Shown here: positions 24,421 to 35,977 of the stretch, piece by piece | Layout: each line of letters begins with the position of its first letter | Numbering within the stretch: position 1 is the first letter of the stretch | Source of the DNA: Abelmoschus esculentus | Lineage: Eukaryota; Streptophyta; Magnoliopsida; Malvales; Malvaceae | Assembly: GCA_035048815.1 (NCBI GenBank) | Contig: JAUCBN010000011.1 | Coordinates: 15,215,501 to 15,279,500, forward strand | Direction of reading: 5' to 3' | DNA: 64,000 nucleotides | Notes under the pieces: model-generated | What the model was told of the DNA's origin: nothing | Database searches by the model: none | Seen by the model: only the letters and a program-made list of their open reading frames with translations | Program-made: the position numbers and the translations under genes

Positions 24421-25079
24421 GAATCCGAGTATTCGGTGAGCTTAATGTTTACAATATGTTGTCACTAGAATGCCAATATGCATGATACAAGAAATGATTT
24501 GGTTATGTAGATGAGCATGATTTGATTAAGCATACTTTGATTTTAGCATAAGAGTGCAAGTTATGGATTTAAATTGGTTTTAAATTGTTGCATTCATGAA
24601 CTCGTTTTAGAGCTACCTCACTAAGCATGTTTTGCTTAAGCTCACTTTTCATCTTTGTAGAGAAATAAAGGCACTGGGTGCAACATTTAGAGCAAGTGAT
24701 CCAAAGGGAAAGTCTTCTCACATTTTGGTATGCTTTGACAAATAAAAAGAGCTTAGCATTGTGTAAATCGATTCCTTAAAGAGTGTGTTTGAATTTGTTA
24801 AGGATTTGTAATAACAACTTCTAAATATGCAATGCTTGTTGATTTGGTAGTATAACATGATGTTAGGATTGCTAGAAGCATGTTTAATCTTGAATGATTT
24901 ACGGTTTAGTGTCAAAGTTAGGAAGCATGCCTATAGGTGTTTTGGGGTCTTAATGGTTGCGATTGAGAGATTAAATTGCTCATTTATGTTTAGGATTAAT
25001 GCATATAGGTGTTATTGATCATTGATTATGTTTTGGATGGGTGAAATACCATTAAAATATTCGATTTTTGTTTTTAGGT

Positions 25080-25220
25080 GCAAGGGTATCAAAAACCCCT
25101 GTATAGGTATCGATACCCCTAGGATTAGGTGGTTAATATAGTTATTTTCATGTCACGGTATCGATACAAGGCTCAGCTATATCGATACCCCTAACTTAAC
25201 AATGAGCTTTAGGTGTCGAA
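25080..25220. repeat. GGTATCGATACC palindromes in E7 LTR
   Basis: GGTATCGATACC at 25106-25117, GGTATCGATAC at 25157-25167, ATATCGATACCC near 25178-25190, and a degenerate TGTCGAAATTTCG near 25210. Confidence 0.85.
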
Positions 25221-25835
25221 ATTTCGTATTTGTCTCGGACATCTTCCTATATTCAATTATGGTAGCTACTGATGATATTTTGAGCTGAAATTTCACATGG
25301 ATGCATAAAGTTGACTTAGTTCCAAGTTGGCTAATTTAATTTAGACGAATTCCTTAGAATTTGGAATATTTACATTTTGATCTCTAATTAGTGAAGCATA
25401 TAATTGATGATGTTAGAATGCTCCATTCGGTTTGAAATTTATCACGAGTGCTATTAGTGTGTTTAATTGAACTTTGATGGAATGAAATGAGTTGCAGGCA
25501 TTATTTTGAGTTGAGAATTGACATGCAAGCTTGTAATGGGCTTAATTAAAGATTGGTCGTACTAGTTTAATTTTTGGATATTGAAACTTGAGAAATTTAT
25601 GATTTGGTCCTTTTTACTTAAATGCTCAAATTAAGGCTTGTTTCACTTCTGTTTTTGTTATAATTGGACACAAGCTATGTATTAACATGCATGACTTAAG
25701 TGGAGCATTAAGATAAGATAAAAGAAAAAAATATCGGGTTGAGCCTTTACGGGTTTAGCTCAATATTCCTCGTGTAATCCGTTGGTGACAGTTTTATCTA
25801 GGCCGGGCTAAGGAGGTTACAACCATCACCAAGTT

Positions 25836-25854
25836 TGGCGTCATTGCCAGGGGA
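25836..25854 (+). promoter_or_regulatory. E5 primer-binding site, tRNA-Asp type
   Basis: TGGCGTCATTGCCAGGGGA matches the Athila tRNA-Asp PBS (TGGCGCCGTTGCCGGGGA) except for two transitions and one extra base. It lies directly after the E5 5' LTR end (25822-25834) and orients E5 as plus strand. Confidence 0.82.
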
Positions 25855-25952
25855 TGGCGTTCCAACCTTTGAGCATATTACTTATGCACCTTATTTTTTT
25901 ATTTTTATTTTATTTTATTTTATTAACTTGATAATTTGGGTTGTCTCCTAGC

Positions 25953-26406
25953 ATGACCAGGTCAAATCCATGAACTGACGGTTATCCATTTGACCCAAAA
26001 ATCAAGCGCAACGTACGAAATATTCGATAAAGGCTAAGAGAAAGGTTGAATCAAGCACTCGGCCAACAGGGGAACAATGTTGGCATGAATGTCGTCGAGG
26101 CAATCAACCCGAATGCATATGCAGTAGTTGATCCAGACAATCTTCCAGCACCTGAACGCGTCCGAATAGTTCACAATTATCTTGAAGAAGATCTGGATGG
26201 GACGACACCCGTTGTTGTCATGCCAAATATTGAAATAGAACACTTTGAACTTAAAACATGACATATTTAAATTTGTTAATACCCTGAGGTAATTCGGTGG
26301 ATTGGCCAATGAGGATGCTCGGTAGTACCTCAAATCTTTCTTAGAAATCTGCAATTCTTTCAAGCTACCAGGAGTATCCGCTGATTTTCTCAAGATCAAA
26401 ATCTTC
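25953..26406 (+). pseudogene. E5 Athila-type gag, N-terminal part (split by E9)
   Basis: The ATG at 25953 opens MTRSNP, then a stop, then FDPKIKRNVRNIR and a second stop. The frame then reads NPNAYAVVDPDN and LEEDLDGTTPVVVMPN, which match Athila gag. After about 26255 it shifts frame, but gag continues recognisably (anedarqylkSF-type region, LPGVSADFLKIKIF). It ends at the copia insertion E9, whose target duplication TCTTC is 26402-26406, and resumes at 35978. Confidence 0.88.
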
Positions 26407-27572
26407 TGTTGAGTTGATCACACAATGTATTTGGCCAAGAGAGGGGTGAATTGGCTATTAAAAAATTTAATAGAAGATTTTCGGTAAAAAAGATAAAAAA
26501 ATGAGGACACAATATTTGTAATGGTTTAAGCTTCAAAACAAGCTCTACATCCACTTCCTTAGCTCCCACTAAGGATTTTGAAACCAATTCACTAGATGAA
26601 TTCAACATTTTTCTAGGTTCAAGGGCTAACCCTTACAAACAAGCCAATTTTCTACCCAAAATTGACTTTAACCTCACCAAAGATTACAAAGGATAAAAGA
26701 TGGGCTAAAAAATTCTCTAACAGAATTAAGATGCCCCAATTGCAAATTAACTCTCCTCAAACTCAATTATAAAGAAATAAGTTGAAATACAAGAGTTAGG
26801 AGTCAAGATTTGCAATGAAGTGCTTTGGAGTTGAATTTGTGTGCTTGGATGTTGCTTGAGGTTCAATAGTTGTTAATGCTGCTTGAAATGCTTTATTTTA
26901 TACATTTGCATTGATTTCTAACCATTGTGGTTGTTGGGAATGTAAATAAAGACGTTAGAGCTTCATCTTCCCACCATAAATGCACTCTACAGCAACTGGT
27001 ATTAAAATACGAGATACCTGTTTCGAAATAGACTACAAATAGAAAGAGTCGTTGTGCATTTAATAGGGGTGTATCAAACCTTGTTTTGATACCAGAAATA
27101 AACTACAAAAATTGGCATCGAAACGGGTATCAAAACTGGTTAACTGTCATTTAAAGCTTCAATTGCCACTAGCGGTCAAAACATTTAATTCAAAAAATGG
27201 CCGTTGGAGATTTTAGGGGGTATCGATACTGGTATCAAAACGATACTCATAATTTTAAAATATTAAAAAATTAAAGTCTGATTCGATACTTGGTTCTAAA
27301 CAAATGTTGGTAGTGATGTTTTTGTATTGAAGGGTATCAAAACTTGTATCGATACCTGTTCTTAAACTTAAGGACATTCTTTGAAAAATAAAGGTCGGTA
27401 TCGATACCTGTCCTACTGGTATTGAAACCCTCGTATCGAAAACAGTTAGAAAATAGTTTTTTTGTGTTCTTGCTTTGACTTAAAACTTAACTTTTGACTT
27501 AGAAACTTAAAAATTTATTACAAAATAGTCCTTGAACATTATTGTTATATCAAAATCTATTTTAGTTTTACA
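26407..27572 (-). repeat. E9 3' LTR, SIRE-like copia
   Basis: In plus coordinates it begins TGTTGAGTTGATCACACAAT and ends TTTAGTTTTACA; it aligns along its length with 34823-35977. TCTTC flanks the whole element on both sides. A minus-strand polypurine tract adjoins at 27573-27586. It contains palindromes GGTATCGATAC at 27219-27229 and GGTATCGATACC at 27397-27408. Confidence 0.93.
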
Positions 27573-27954
27573 ATCTCCCCATTTTTTATATAACAAAACC
27601 AACCTAAATTTTTATGTTTAAAATCAAAAATTTTAAGTTTGGAAGCTCCCCCTTAAAAGTTGCATAAAAATTTTGTGTTAACCACTTCTCCCCCTTTTTG
27701 TTAGATAAAAATCAATAAGGCATAACAATATAAAGAGCAAGCAAGCAAAAATATAATCAAACATACCATAGCATTATTAAAAGTTCAAATCCAACATAGC
27801 ATTAAAAAAATCCAAATCCAACATAAAGGTTCAAAGCATAATAAACGAAATAACATAGGTACATATATTCTAAGATGAAATGAAAATGCAACATAATACT
27901 AGAGAAAGACATAACTACTAAAAGCCATCGAAAAGGTAAGAAAAAAGCTAAGGA
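27573..27954 (-). other. E9 3' untranslated region and polypurine tract
   Basis: AT-rich, minus-strand sequence between the third ORF and the 3' LTR. It ends in a purine run (AAAAAATGGGGAGAT read on the minus strand) at the LTR border, the expected second-strand primer. Another pyrimidine-rich run (plus strand) is near 27688-27700. Confidence 0.7.
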
Positions 27955-29129
27955 TCACTCATCATCTCCATCATCATCACCAACTCCATCCTCATCACCA
28001 TCACCATCCTCATCACCATCTTCATCGTCTTCCTCATTATTATTAACATCTTGATTGTAACCTTTGTGAAGATATCGAAGAGCTTCATGAGAGAGACACA
28101 TGGAAAGGTTTCGATTCTTCAAACCCGTCAACATTGTACTATGGCATCAAAACAAGAGTCGAAGTGAGTTTGAAAAGAATCAAACCTTGCATCTAAATTA
28201 TCAAACCGAGCATCCATAAGATCAAATCTCGAAGTGAGGAAAGCCATCAACTCGACGTTTAGAGCAACTTGTTGAAGTAGTTCCAGATCAACGGGAGAAG
28301 GAGGAGGAGAAGGGGCATCACGAACCCATTCACCATTTCGATATAGAAAATGGGAACAATTAAGAGAGGTTTCACTGATGGGTTCTTTGACGGACTCCAC
28401 CTTGTCATAGGAACAATCAATCCCCAAACGATCAAATATAGTGCTAAGAACACAAGCTAGGAAAAGATTTGACGAGAGGAGTGGCACGGTTCTTCACTTG
28501 CCAAATAATATCGGAAAAGATAATTTGAGCAAGATTTGGACGTAGACCTTCACGAAAACACTTTAACCAAAAGCTATCCACTTGATAGATCCTAGAATAC
28601 TTACCATTTGATGGACGAATCCACCAAGAGATGATAAGATGCAAGGAACATCATGGATATCAAGGGACATAACCGAACCGGTGAAGGTGCCAACAGAATC
28701 CCCATCATCAATACCCTAATCTTCAAGGCCGAAAGCATCAATAAAGGAATCGACATCGATTCTAAAAGTGTGTCCCATAAGAAAAGACTCGATGACAACT
28801 TTGGTCTTATCCTTCGAAAGAATACAAGAGGCATTAGCATAAAATAAGAGGAGAAGAGTAGGATAAAACTTGCCAGAATGAGTGAGGAACACCAAGAATT
28901 TTTAACCAAGAAGGAGGCAAAAATAGCGGAATCGGAATTTATGAGAGTTCAAGAAACGGACATCTACGCAACGATCCTACTTAAGCGGGTAGTTGCGAAA
29001 TTGTTGGAAATTGTTGATCCTATCGTGGTTATCCAAACTCTTTTCAAATACCACTTGTATGTCGGCTTTAGAAGCATGAGAGGATGACGAACTACTTCCC
29101 TCGGTACGTGGACGTTTCTTTGGTGTCAT
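27955..29129 (-). pseudogene. E9 third ORF (env-position), plant-transposon-protein-like
   Basis: It starts at ATG 29129 with MTPKKRPRTEGSSSSSSHAS, a basic, Ser-rich N-terminus. It then reads FYANASC and SFLMGHTFRIDVDSFIDAFG, the layout of the 'putative plant transposon protein' domain also seen in the second ORFs of E11-E13. Later it shows FLACVLSTIFDRLGIDC, repeated ARFD units (LMDARFDNLDARFDSFQ) and a long Asp/Glu-rich tail ending at a stop at 27955. Stops and frameshifts break it at several places. It lies downstream of RNase H, where SIRE-type elements carry an extra, envelope-like gene. I see no convincing membrane segment or signal peptide, so no envelope function is claimed. Confidence 0.72.
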
Positions 29130-29997
29130 GATCTAGAATAAAAACAACTTAGGATTAGATTTAGGCACTTAAAAATATATATGCTCTATAAACCTAATTC
29201 AATCCTATTAATCAATAATTCAAGGTTTTTGAAATTAAAAAAAAGTGAAAACCAATACGATAAAATTAATTTATATTCGAAAGAAAAAAATTGATTTTGA
29301 AAAGATTTTTGTAGTATTATGAAAACCCATATAATAAGCATTAAGAAAACATTCAAAATCTAAATTTTAACATTCTAAATTCAAACGAAAATAAGATTTT
29401 TTGAAAAATTACCTTGAATATAGATTAGGATGAATTTGTGGTTATTGCAGCACCAAAAATCGATATAGTCTTAGCCTTGTTGTTGTAATCAAAAACCCTC
29501 AAGAAAACTTTTGATTTTTTTGAAAAAGGATGGCGAATTTAAGGGTTTTATAAGATGATTTTTGGTTAGGGTTTGAGAGAGGGGTTTGGATGTGTTTTAA
29601 TTTGATGAAAATTAGGTTTGTTGTGTTTTAAGAGCATTCTGTCGCCGTGTATTTCGAAATTCCTATAAGAGCGTATCGAAATAGCTTGGTTCGATACTGG
29701 TATCAATACCAAACTTTCCCAGAAACTTCCCAAATGAACATGAAGAACAGGTATCGAAACCAGTTCTACCTATTTCGATACCACTTCGCTGAAAGACATT
29801 TTAGGCTTCTAAAGTACTAGAAATAAGTCTCTAAAGTTCCTAGAAGCATGCATATGATGTTATGACATGATTAAAATGCATGAACAAGTTCATACTCCCC
29901 CTAGCAACATGCATAGAAGCAACTAGATGCATAACAACATAGGCATGATTTCAATCAACATTTAAGCATATTTTACACAAAAATAACACTTAAGAGG
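29130..29997 (-). other. E9 spacer between pol and third ORF, with palindromes
   Basis: About 870 bases without a gene. At 29640-29790 it has a cluster of degenerate palindromes (GGTATCGAAACC, ATTTCGAAAT and GGTATCAATACC types) like those in the LTRs of several elements. No promoter is obvious, although this is where one for the third ORF could lie. Confidence 0.55.
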
Positions 29998-31726
29998 TCA
30001 AGAAAGGCTAGTTAGGCCTAACTCTCTCCTAAGGGTCCAAAAGCACTCTTTATCTAAAGGTTTGGTAAAAATACTCGCTAATTGGTTTAAGGTATCAACA
30101 AACTCTAAAACAACATCATTTTTAGTCACATGATCTCTAATAAAGTGATGTCTAATTTCTATGTGTTTGGTTCTAGAGTGTTGAATGAGGTTCTTAGTAA
30201 GACATATGACACTAGTATTATCATATTTTAGAGGTATAGTTTCAATGTTAATGTCATAATCTAAAAGTTGTTGTTTCATCCAAAGAACTTGAGCACAACA
30301 ACTCCCTAAGGAAATGTACTCTGCTTCGGTGGTAGATAAGGCTACACCATTTTGTTTCTTGGAGAATCACGATATGAGCATACTACCTAGGAATTGACAT
30401 GTTTCGAATGTACTTTTCCTATCTATCTTACAATCCCCATAATCTGCATCCAAATAAGCATGAAGATTAAAGAAAGAGTCTTTAGGATACCAAAGGCCTA
30501 AACAAGGTGTGTCTCTAAGGTATCTAAAAATTCTCTTAATGGATACTAAGTGTGATTCTCTAGGACTAGCTTGAAACTTAGCACACAAGCAAACACTAAA
30601 CATGATATCCCGTCTACTTGCGATAAGGTAAAGCAAAGAACCTATCATGGATCTATACAATTTGAATCAACACACTAACCTCCTTCATCCTTGTCAAGCT
30701 TAGTTAATGAGCTCATAGGAGTGACTTGAGGTTTCACATTCTCCAAGCCAAACTTCTTGAGCATATCCTTGATGTACTTTGCTTGATTGATAAAGGTGTC
30801 ATTCTTCTTTTGCTTAATTTGGAGTCCCAAAAAGAATGAGAGCTCTCACATCATGCTCATATCGAATTCACCTTGCATTAGCTTAGAAAATTCTTGACAA
30901 TAACATTCATTAGTAGATCCAAAAATGATATTATCAATATAAATTTGAACTACTATGATGTCCTTTTTAAACTGTTTTATGAAAAGTGTAGTGTCCACCT
31001 TTCCATTTTCAAAACCTTTTTCAATAAAAAAGGTTTGAAAGTCTTTCATACCAAGCTCTAGGAGCTTGTTTCAAACCATATAAAGCTTTTGTTAATTTAA
31101 AATATGGTTTGGAAACTTTGGATCTTCAAAATCTAGTGGTTGTTCAACATACACTTATTCATTAATAAAACCATTTAGAGAAGCACTTTTGATATCCATT
31201 TGAAAAGGCTTGAAATCATGATAACATGTAAATACAAGTAACATCCTAATAGCTTCATCCTATCTACAAGTGCACAAGTTTTATCGAAATCTATTCTCTC
31301 TTCTTGAGTGTAACCTTGAGCAACTAATCTAGCTTTATTTCTCACAATGTTATCACTCTCATCTAGTTTGTTTCTATAGACCCATTTAGTTCCTATAGTA
31401 GATTTATTACTAGGCCTATCAACTAATATCCATACATTACTTCTCCCAAATTGATTTAACTCTTCTTGCATAGCCAATATCCAAAAATCGTCATCTAAGG
31501 CTTCATTGATATTCTTAGGCTCTATGCATGAGATAAAAGAAACATGATTCATTAATCTAAGAGTAGAGCGAGTAGGTACCCTCTTTGATGGATCACCCAA
31601 AATTTCACCACTCTTGACATAGTTGAACTTCCTTGAGTAGCTCACTCCCCTTTCTTCAAGCTTTATATCTCCTAAAGCTTCTATTGGAGGATCTTGTGTT
31701 TCCTCATTGGTTGGAACCCCATCCAC
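29998..31726 (-). pseudogene. E9 copia pol: reverse transcriptase and RNase H
   Basis: The minus-strand end of the polyprotein, which copies RNA to DNA and removes the RNA strand. The reverse-transcriptase start reads NQFGRSNVWILVDRP and GTKWVYRNKLDE, then RLVAQGYTQEERIDFDKT. The active-site motif reads YIDNIIFG where copia has Y-V/I-D-D, so the second catalytic Asp is Asn. RNase H shows SLLYLIASRRDIMF, YLDADYGDCKIDRKST, TKHIEIRHHFIRDHV and FTKPLDKE, close to the usual copia C-terminus. Frame breaks occur near 31175, 30846 and 30661 and between RNase H segments. Confidence 0.9.
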
Positions 31727-33228
31727 CTTTGATGCTTGTCCCTCATCAACGGTTTTAATGATTCATACATCATCATCATCAACACAAGAATCCTTCCCAA
31801 GAAGGAGGTTATCTTCGAAAACCACATGTATAGACTCTTCTACAACTAAGGTTCTTTTGTTAAAAACTCTATAAGCCTTTGAATATTGAGAATATCCAAG
31901 AAAAATAGCTTCATCACTTTTTGTATCAAATTTACCTAAATTGTCTTTTCCATTGTTCAAAACAAAACACTTACACCTAAAACGCTTGATCACTTCTAAT
32001 GTGAGAAATACTTTGATCAAGATCATTTTGAGAAATATTTGAAAATGTGATGAATTTTTTTAAGGCTTCATCTTTAGTAATCAAAAATAGAACCCAAGTG
32101 TATGTAGAGTAGTCATCAATAATAACAAATGCATATGATTTTTCACCCAAGCTAGTAGTTCTAATAGGCCCAAAAAGATCCATGTGAATCAATTGTAAAA
32201 CTCTACTAGTTGAAACATCATTAAAGGACTTAAAAGCCTTTTGTTTACCTTTAGCACATGCATCACAAATCTTGTCTAAAGAGAACTTGATCTTAGGTAA
32301 ACCTCTAACTAGATTTTGGGAAACTAATTTCTCTACAACATTTATGCTAGTATGTCCTAGTTTCCTATATCATAACCATGCATCATTTTCATCAATAATA
32401 ACAAATGCATATGATTTTTCACCCAAGCTAGTAGTTCTAATAGGCCCAAAAAGATCCATGTGAATCAATTGTAAAACTCTACTAGTTGAAACATCATTAA
32501 AGGACTTAAAAGCCTTTTGTTTACCTTTAGCACATGCATCACAAATCTTGTCTAAAGAGAACTTGATCTTAGGTAAACCTCTAACTAGATTTTGGGAAAC
32601 TAATTTCTCTACAACATTTATGCTAGTATGTCCTAGTTTCCTATATCATAACCATGCATCATTTTCATCAATAGCAACAAAGCATGCATGAGAAAGAATT
32701 ATGTCATCTAGATACACCATATATATATATATCCTATACGATAACCTATAAGCATTGTTTTATTAGATTATATGTCTATTATTTTGCAACCACATCTATC
32801 AAAAGATACATAGAACCTTTTATCACATAATTGACTAATGCTCAACAAATTATGTTTAAGACCATTAACAAGAAAAACATTTTCAATGAGAATAGAGGAG
32901 TGATTACCAATAGAGCCAATACCCTCAATTTGGCCTTTGGAGTTGTCAACGAAAGTCACTACTCCATCACTTTTGAGCTCTAACTCCTTAAACCGTTCCT
33001 TGTCTCCGGTCATATGCCTTGAGCATCCACTATCAAGGTACCACATGTTTTGAATTGAAGCTTTGGCCTTGAAGTAATGCTTAACCTACAAACAAAGATT
33101 TAGTTCTTGGTTTTTGGTACCCAAATCATCTCGGGTCCATGAGAGTTAATTCTCAAAAGCTTGGTTCCCTTAGGAATCCAAGATGCAATGACACAATCAT
33201 TATTAGAAATAACAAGTTTCTTAGGAAC
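31727..33228 (-). pseudogene. E9 copia pol: protease and integrase
   Basis: Protease: WYLDSGCSRHMTGDKERF near 33040, with an intact DSG active site. It is followed by LKHNLLSISQLCD, the GAG-pre-integrase region (YRKLGHTSINVVEKL, ICDACAKGKQKAFKSF) and the integrase core start (LIHMDLFGPIRT, YAFVIIDDYSTYTWVLF, then HIRSDQ). A 276-bp stretch covering the pre-integrase region and the start of integrase is present twice in tandem. An in-frame TGA before YRKLGH is in both copies. Downstream are a frame break near 31977 and the integrase C-terminal region CKCFVLNNGKDNLGKFD. Protease would cut the polyprotein and integrase would join cDNA to the chromosome; this copy is dead. Confidence 0.9.
32115..32666. 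repeat. Perfect 276-bp tandem duplication in E9 integrase
   Basis: 32115-32390 and 32391-32666 appear identical by direct reading. The unit is 92 codons, so the frame is kept. The likely exchange point is the shared sequence tcatcaata..aacaaa at both borders of the unit. Confidence 0.92.
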
Positions 33229-34735
33229 TCATACACTCTTAATCCTTTTATGTCTAACATACCTTTGAAAACCTCTTTGCTTGTGGTTAGAAAAATTATT
33301 TTTCACATGATTGGTTTTTGAAGAACTTCCTTTTCCAAAATTTGGGCTCCCAACCACTTTAATTTGTTCTTTTAGCTCATGAACCACTTTATGGTGATTT
33401 TCACTCAAGCTAGCAACAAGGTTGTTTAAGTCAATATTTTCATTTTGAAAAAACTTTAAATCATCATTTAAAACAACAACCTTTTCTTCAAAATTCAAAA
33501 TCATTTTTGTCAAAGAATCATTTTTCTCTTTTAAATCGGAAATAACTTTCTTATTTTTCAAAATCGATTCTTTGAATTTCAAAACCAACTCATCATACAC
33601 ATCTTGTAATTTATTATATGTATCATATAATTCATCATATGTAAGATCATTACAAGATGGTTCAAGAGTTAGCTTGGGCTCATCAAGAGCCATGAGACAA
33701 AGCTTTACCACTTCGTTATCCTCATCAGATGAAGACTCCTCATCACTCCATGTGGCAACATGAGCTTTTTACTTTTTCTTTCTCTCAAAACCCTTCTTCT
33801 TGTATTGTGGGCAATTGGTTTTAATGTGACCGGGCTTGTTGCACTCATAGTAAATAATTTGATCCTTTTCATCTTCTTTTCCCTTTCCCTTGAATTCCTT
33901 CTTTCTTTGGAATCTCCTATTCCGGTTTGCCCTCATGAGCCTTGTGAATCGTTTGGCTACCATAGCCAACTCTTCAAGCTCTTATTCTTCACTTGTACTA
34001 CTTCCTCTTATGAAGATTTAAGAACAATCCCTTGCTTCTTCTTTTCCACTTCTCTCTTATCAAGCTTTGAATCTTTTTTCTTCTTCTTCTCTTCTTCTCT
34101 TCATGATCACATGGGTGACAAGAGATCCCACAAGAGCATCAAGCTTAAGAGTCTTGAGGTCCTTAGCTTCAATAATAGTCATTCTCTTGCTATCCCAAGA
34201 CTCGGGAAAAGAGTAGATGAGCTTCCTTACGAGCTTCTCCTCCGGTATGATTTTACCAAATCCCTTGAGACCATTTATAATAACCGAGAATTGATCAAAC
34301 ATTTTGGTGATGTCTCCATCTTGAAGTTTTCGTAGTTGAGATTGATAAGACCAATCTTTGTCTCCTTGACATCATTGGTGCCCTCGTATGTAGTCTTCAA
34401 AGAGTCTCATATTTCTTTGGCACTTTGCAAGATGACATCTTGGAGTAGATGTCGGGACCAAAAGAACAAAAGAGCATGTGTAGAGCTTTGTTGTTTGTAG
34501 ACATCCTTCTTCTCTTTTCATCGGTCATCTCATTCATCTTCTTAGGTACTTGTCTATCTCCTTCCATCTTCATTGGAATTGAGGGGCCATCTTCAATTAT
34601 ATCTCAAAGGACATAATCGTTGGAGTTGATGAATAACCTCATTATATTCTTCCAATATGGGTAGTTGTCACCATTGAAGAATGAAGGCTTGATGATGGAG
34701 TGAGACTTGTTACAACTTCCAGAAGTAGAGGCCAT
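33229..34735 (-). pseudogene. E9 copia gag with coiled-coil region
   Basis: The ATG at 34735 opens MASTSGSCNKSHSI, then FFNGDNYPYWKNIMRLFINS, a UBN2-type copia gag signature. Further on come KLIYSFPESWDSKRMTIIEA and a zinc knuckle reading YYECNKPGHIKTNCP, where the first Cys is now Tyr. After that a Lys/Glu/Leu-rich coiled coil (TYDELYDTYNKLQDVYDELV and on) is typical of SIRE-like gag. Stops or frameshifts occur near 34604, 34060, 33970 and 33769. This gag would form the particle and bind the RNA. Confidence 0.88.
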
Positions 34736-34806
34736 TGGATATGACTCGAAATGATGATCAACAAATCTTGGATCTTCTTTGGTGGATGTTAATCCCTTCA
34801 AAGATC

Positions 34807-34819
34807 TAGCTCTGATACC
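34807..34819 (-). promoter_or_regulatory. E9 primer-binding site, initiator-Met tRNA
   Basis: The minus strand reads TGGTATCAGAGCT three bases after the end of the 5' LTR, the standard copia PBS. It confirms that 34823-35977 is the 5' LTR. Confidence 0.88.
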
Positions 34820-34822
34820 AAT

Positions 34823-35977
34823 TATTGAGTTGATCACACAATGTATTTGGCCAAGAGGGGGTGAATTGGCTATTAAAAATTTTAATGGAAGATTTTCAGT
34901 AAAAAGATAAAAAAAAATGAGGACGCAAGATTTGTAGTGGTTTAAGCTTCGAAAAAAGCTCTACATCCACTATCTTAGCTCCCACTAAGGATTTTAAAAC
35001 CAATTTACTCGATGAAATTCAACCTTCTTCTATGTTCAAGGGCTAACCTTTACAAATAAGTCAATTTTCTACCCAAAATTAACTTAAACCTCACCAAAGA
35101 TTACAAAGTATAAAAGATGGGCTAAAAGAATTCTCTCATAGAATTAAGATGCCCCAATTATAGATTAACTCTCCCCAAACTCAATTACAAAGAAATAAAT
35201 TGAAATATAAGAGTTGGGAGTCAAGATTTAAAATGAAGTGCTTTGGAGTTGGATTTGTGTGCTTGGATGTTGCTTGAGGTTCAATAGTTGTTAATGCTGC
35301 TTGAAATGCTTTATTTTATACATTCTCATTGATTTCTAACCGTTGTGGTTGTTGGGAATATAAATAAAGACGTTAGAGCTTTATCTTCCTACCATTAATG
35401 CACTATGCAGCAACAGGTATCGAAACACGAGCTACTTGTTTCAAAACAGAGCACAAATAGAAAGAGCGGTTATGCATTTAATAGGGGTGTATCGAACCTT
35501 GTTGCGATACCCAAAGTAAACTGTGAAGAGCAATATCGAAATGAGTATCGAAACTGGTTAACTGTCATTTAAAGCTTCAACGGCCACCAACGGTTAAAAC
35601 ATTTAATGCATAAAATAGTCGTTTGGGATTTTAGGGGGTATCGGTACTGGTATAAAAACGATACTCATAATTTTAAAATATTAAAAAATTAAAGTTTAGT
35701 TCGATACTTGGTCCGAAACAAATATTGGCAGTGACGTTTTGGCATCGAAGGGTATCGATACCTGTTCTTAAACTTACGAACATTATTTGAAAAATAAAGG
35801 CCGGTATCGATACCTATCCTACTGGTATTGAAACACTCATATAGAAAACACTTAGAAAATAGTTTTTTGTGTTCTTTGTTTGACTTAAAACTTAAGTTTT
35901 AACTTAGGGACTTAAAAATTTATTACAAAATAGTCCTTGAACATTATTGTTATATCAAAATCAATTTTAGTTTTATA
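34823..35977 (-). repeat. E9 5' LTR, SIRE-like copia
   Basis: It is collinear with 26407-27572 but differs at several positions per 100 bases, including small indels, so the insertion is not recent. In plus coordinates its ends are TATTGAG and TTTTATA, where the canonical TG and CA are each altered by a transition. Palindromes GGTATCGATACC are at 35751-35762 and 35803-35814. The right flank TCTTC (35978-35982) repeats the left flank. Confidence 0.92.

Larger units (their letters stand above)
23477..25821 (+). repeat. E7 LTR, second part
   Basis: It resumes E7 after E8 and ends GGCTAAGGAGGTTACA at 25821. No initiator-Met PBS follows; the next bases resume the E5 LTR end and its tRNA-Asp PBS, so E7 appears to be a solo LTR of about 2.86 kb. 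Its flanks AACGT (17284-17288) and ACCAT (25822-25826) are only a weak target duplication. Confidence 0.85.

Noticed and set aside
32720..32745. TA-rich run near 32729 as a promoter TATA box
   Set aside because: It is a short TA microsatellite inside the antisense side of E9 pol.
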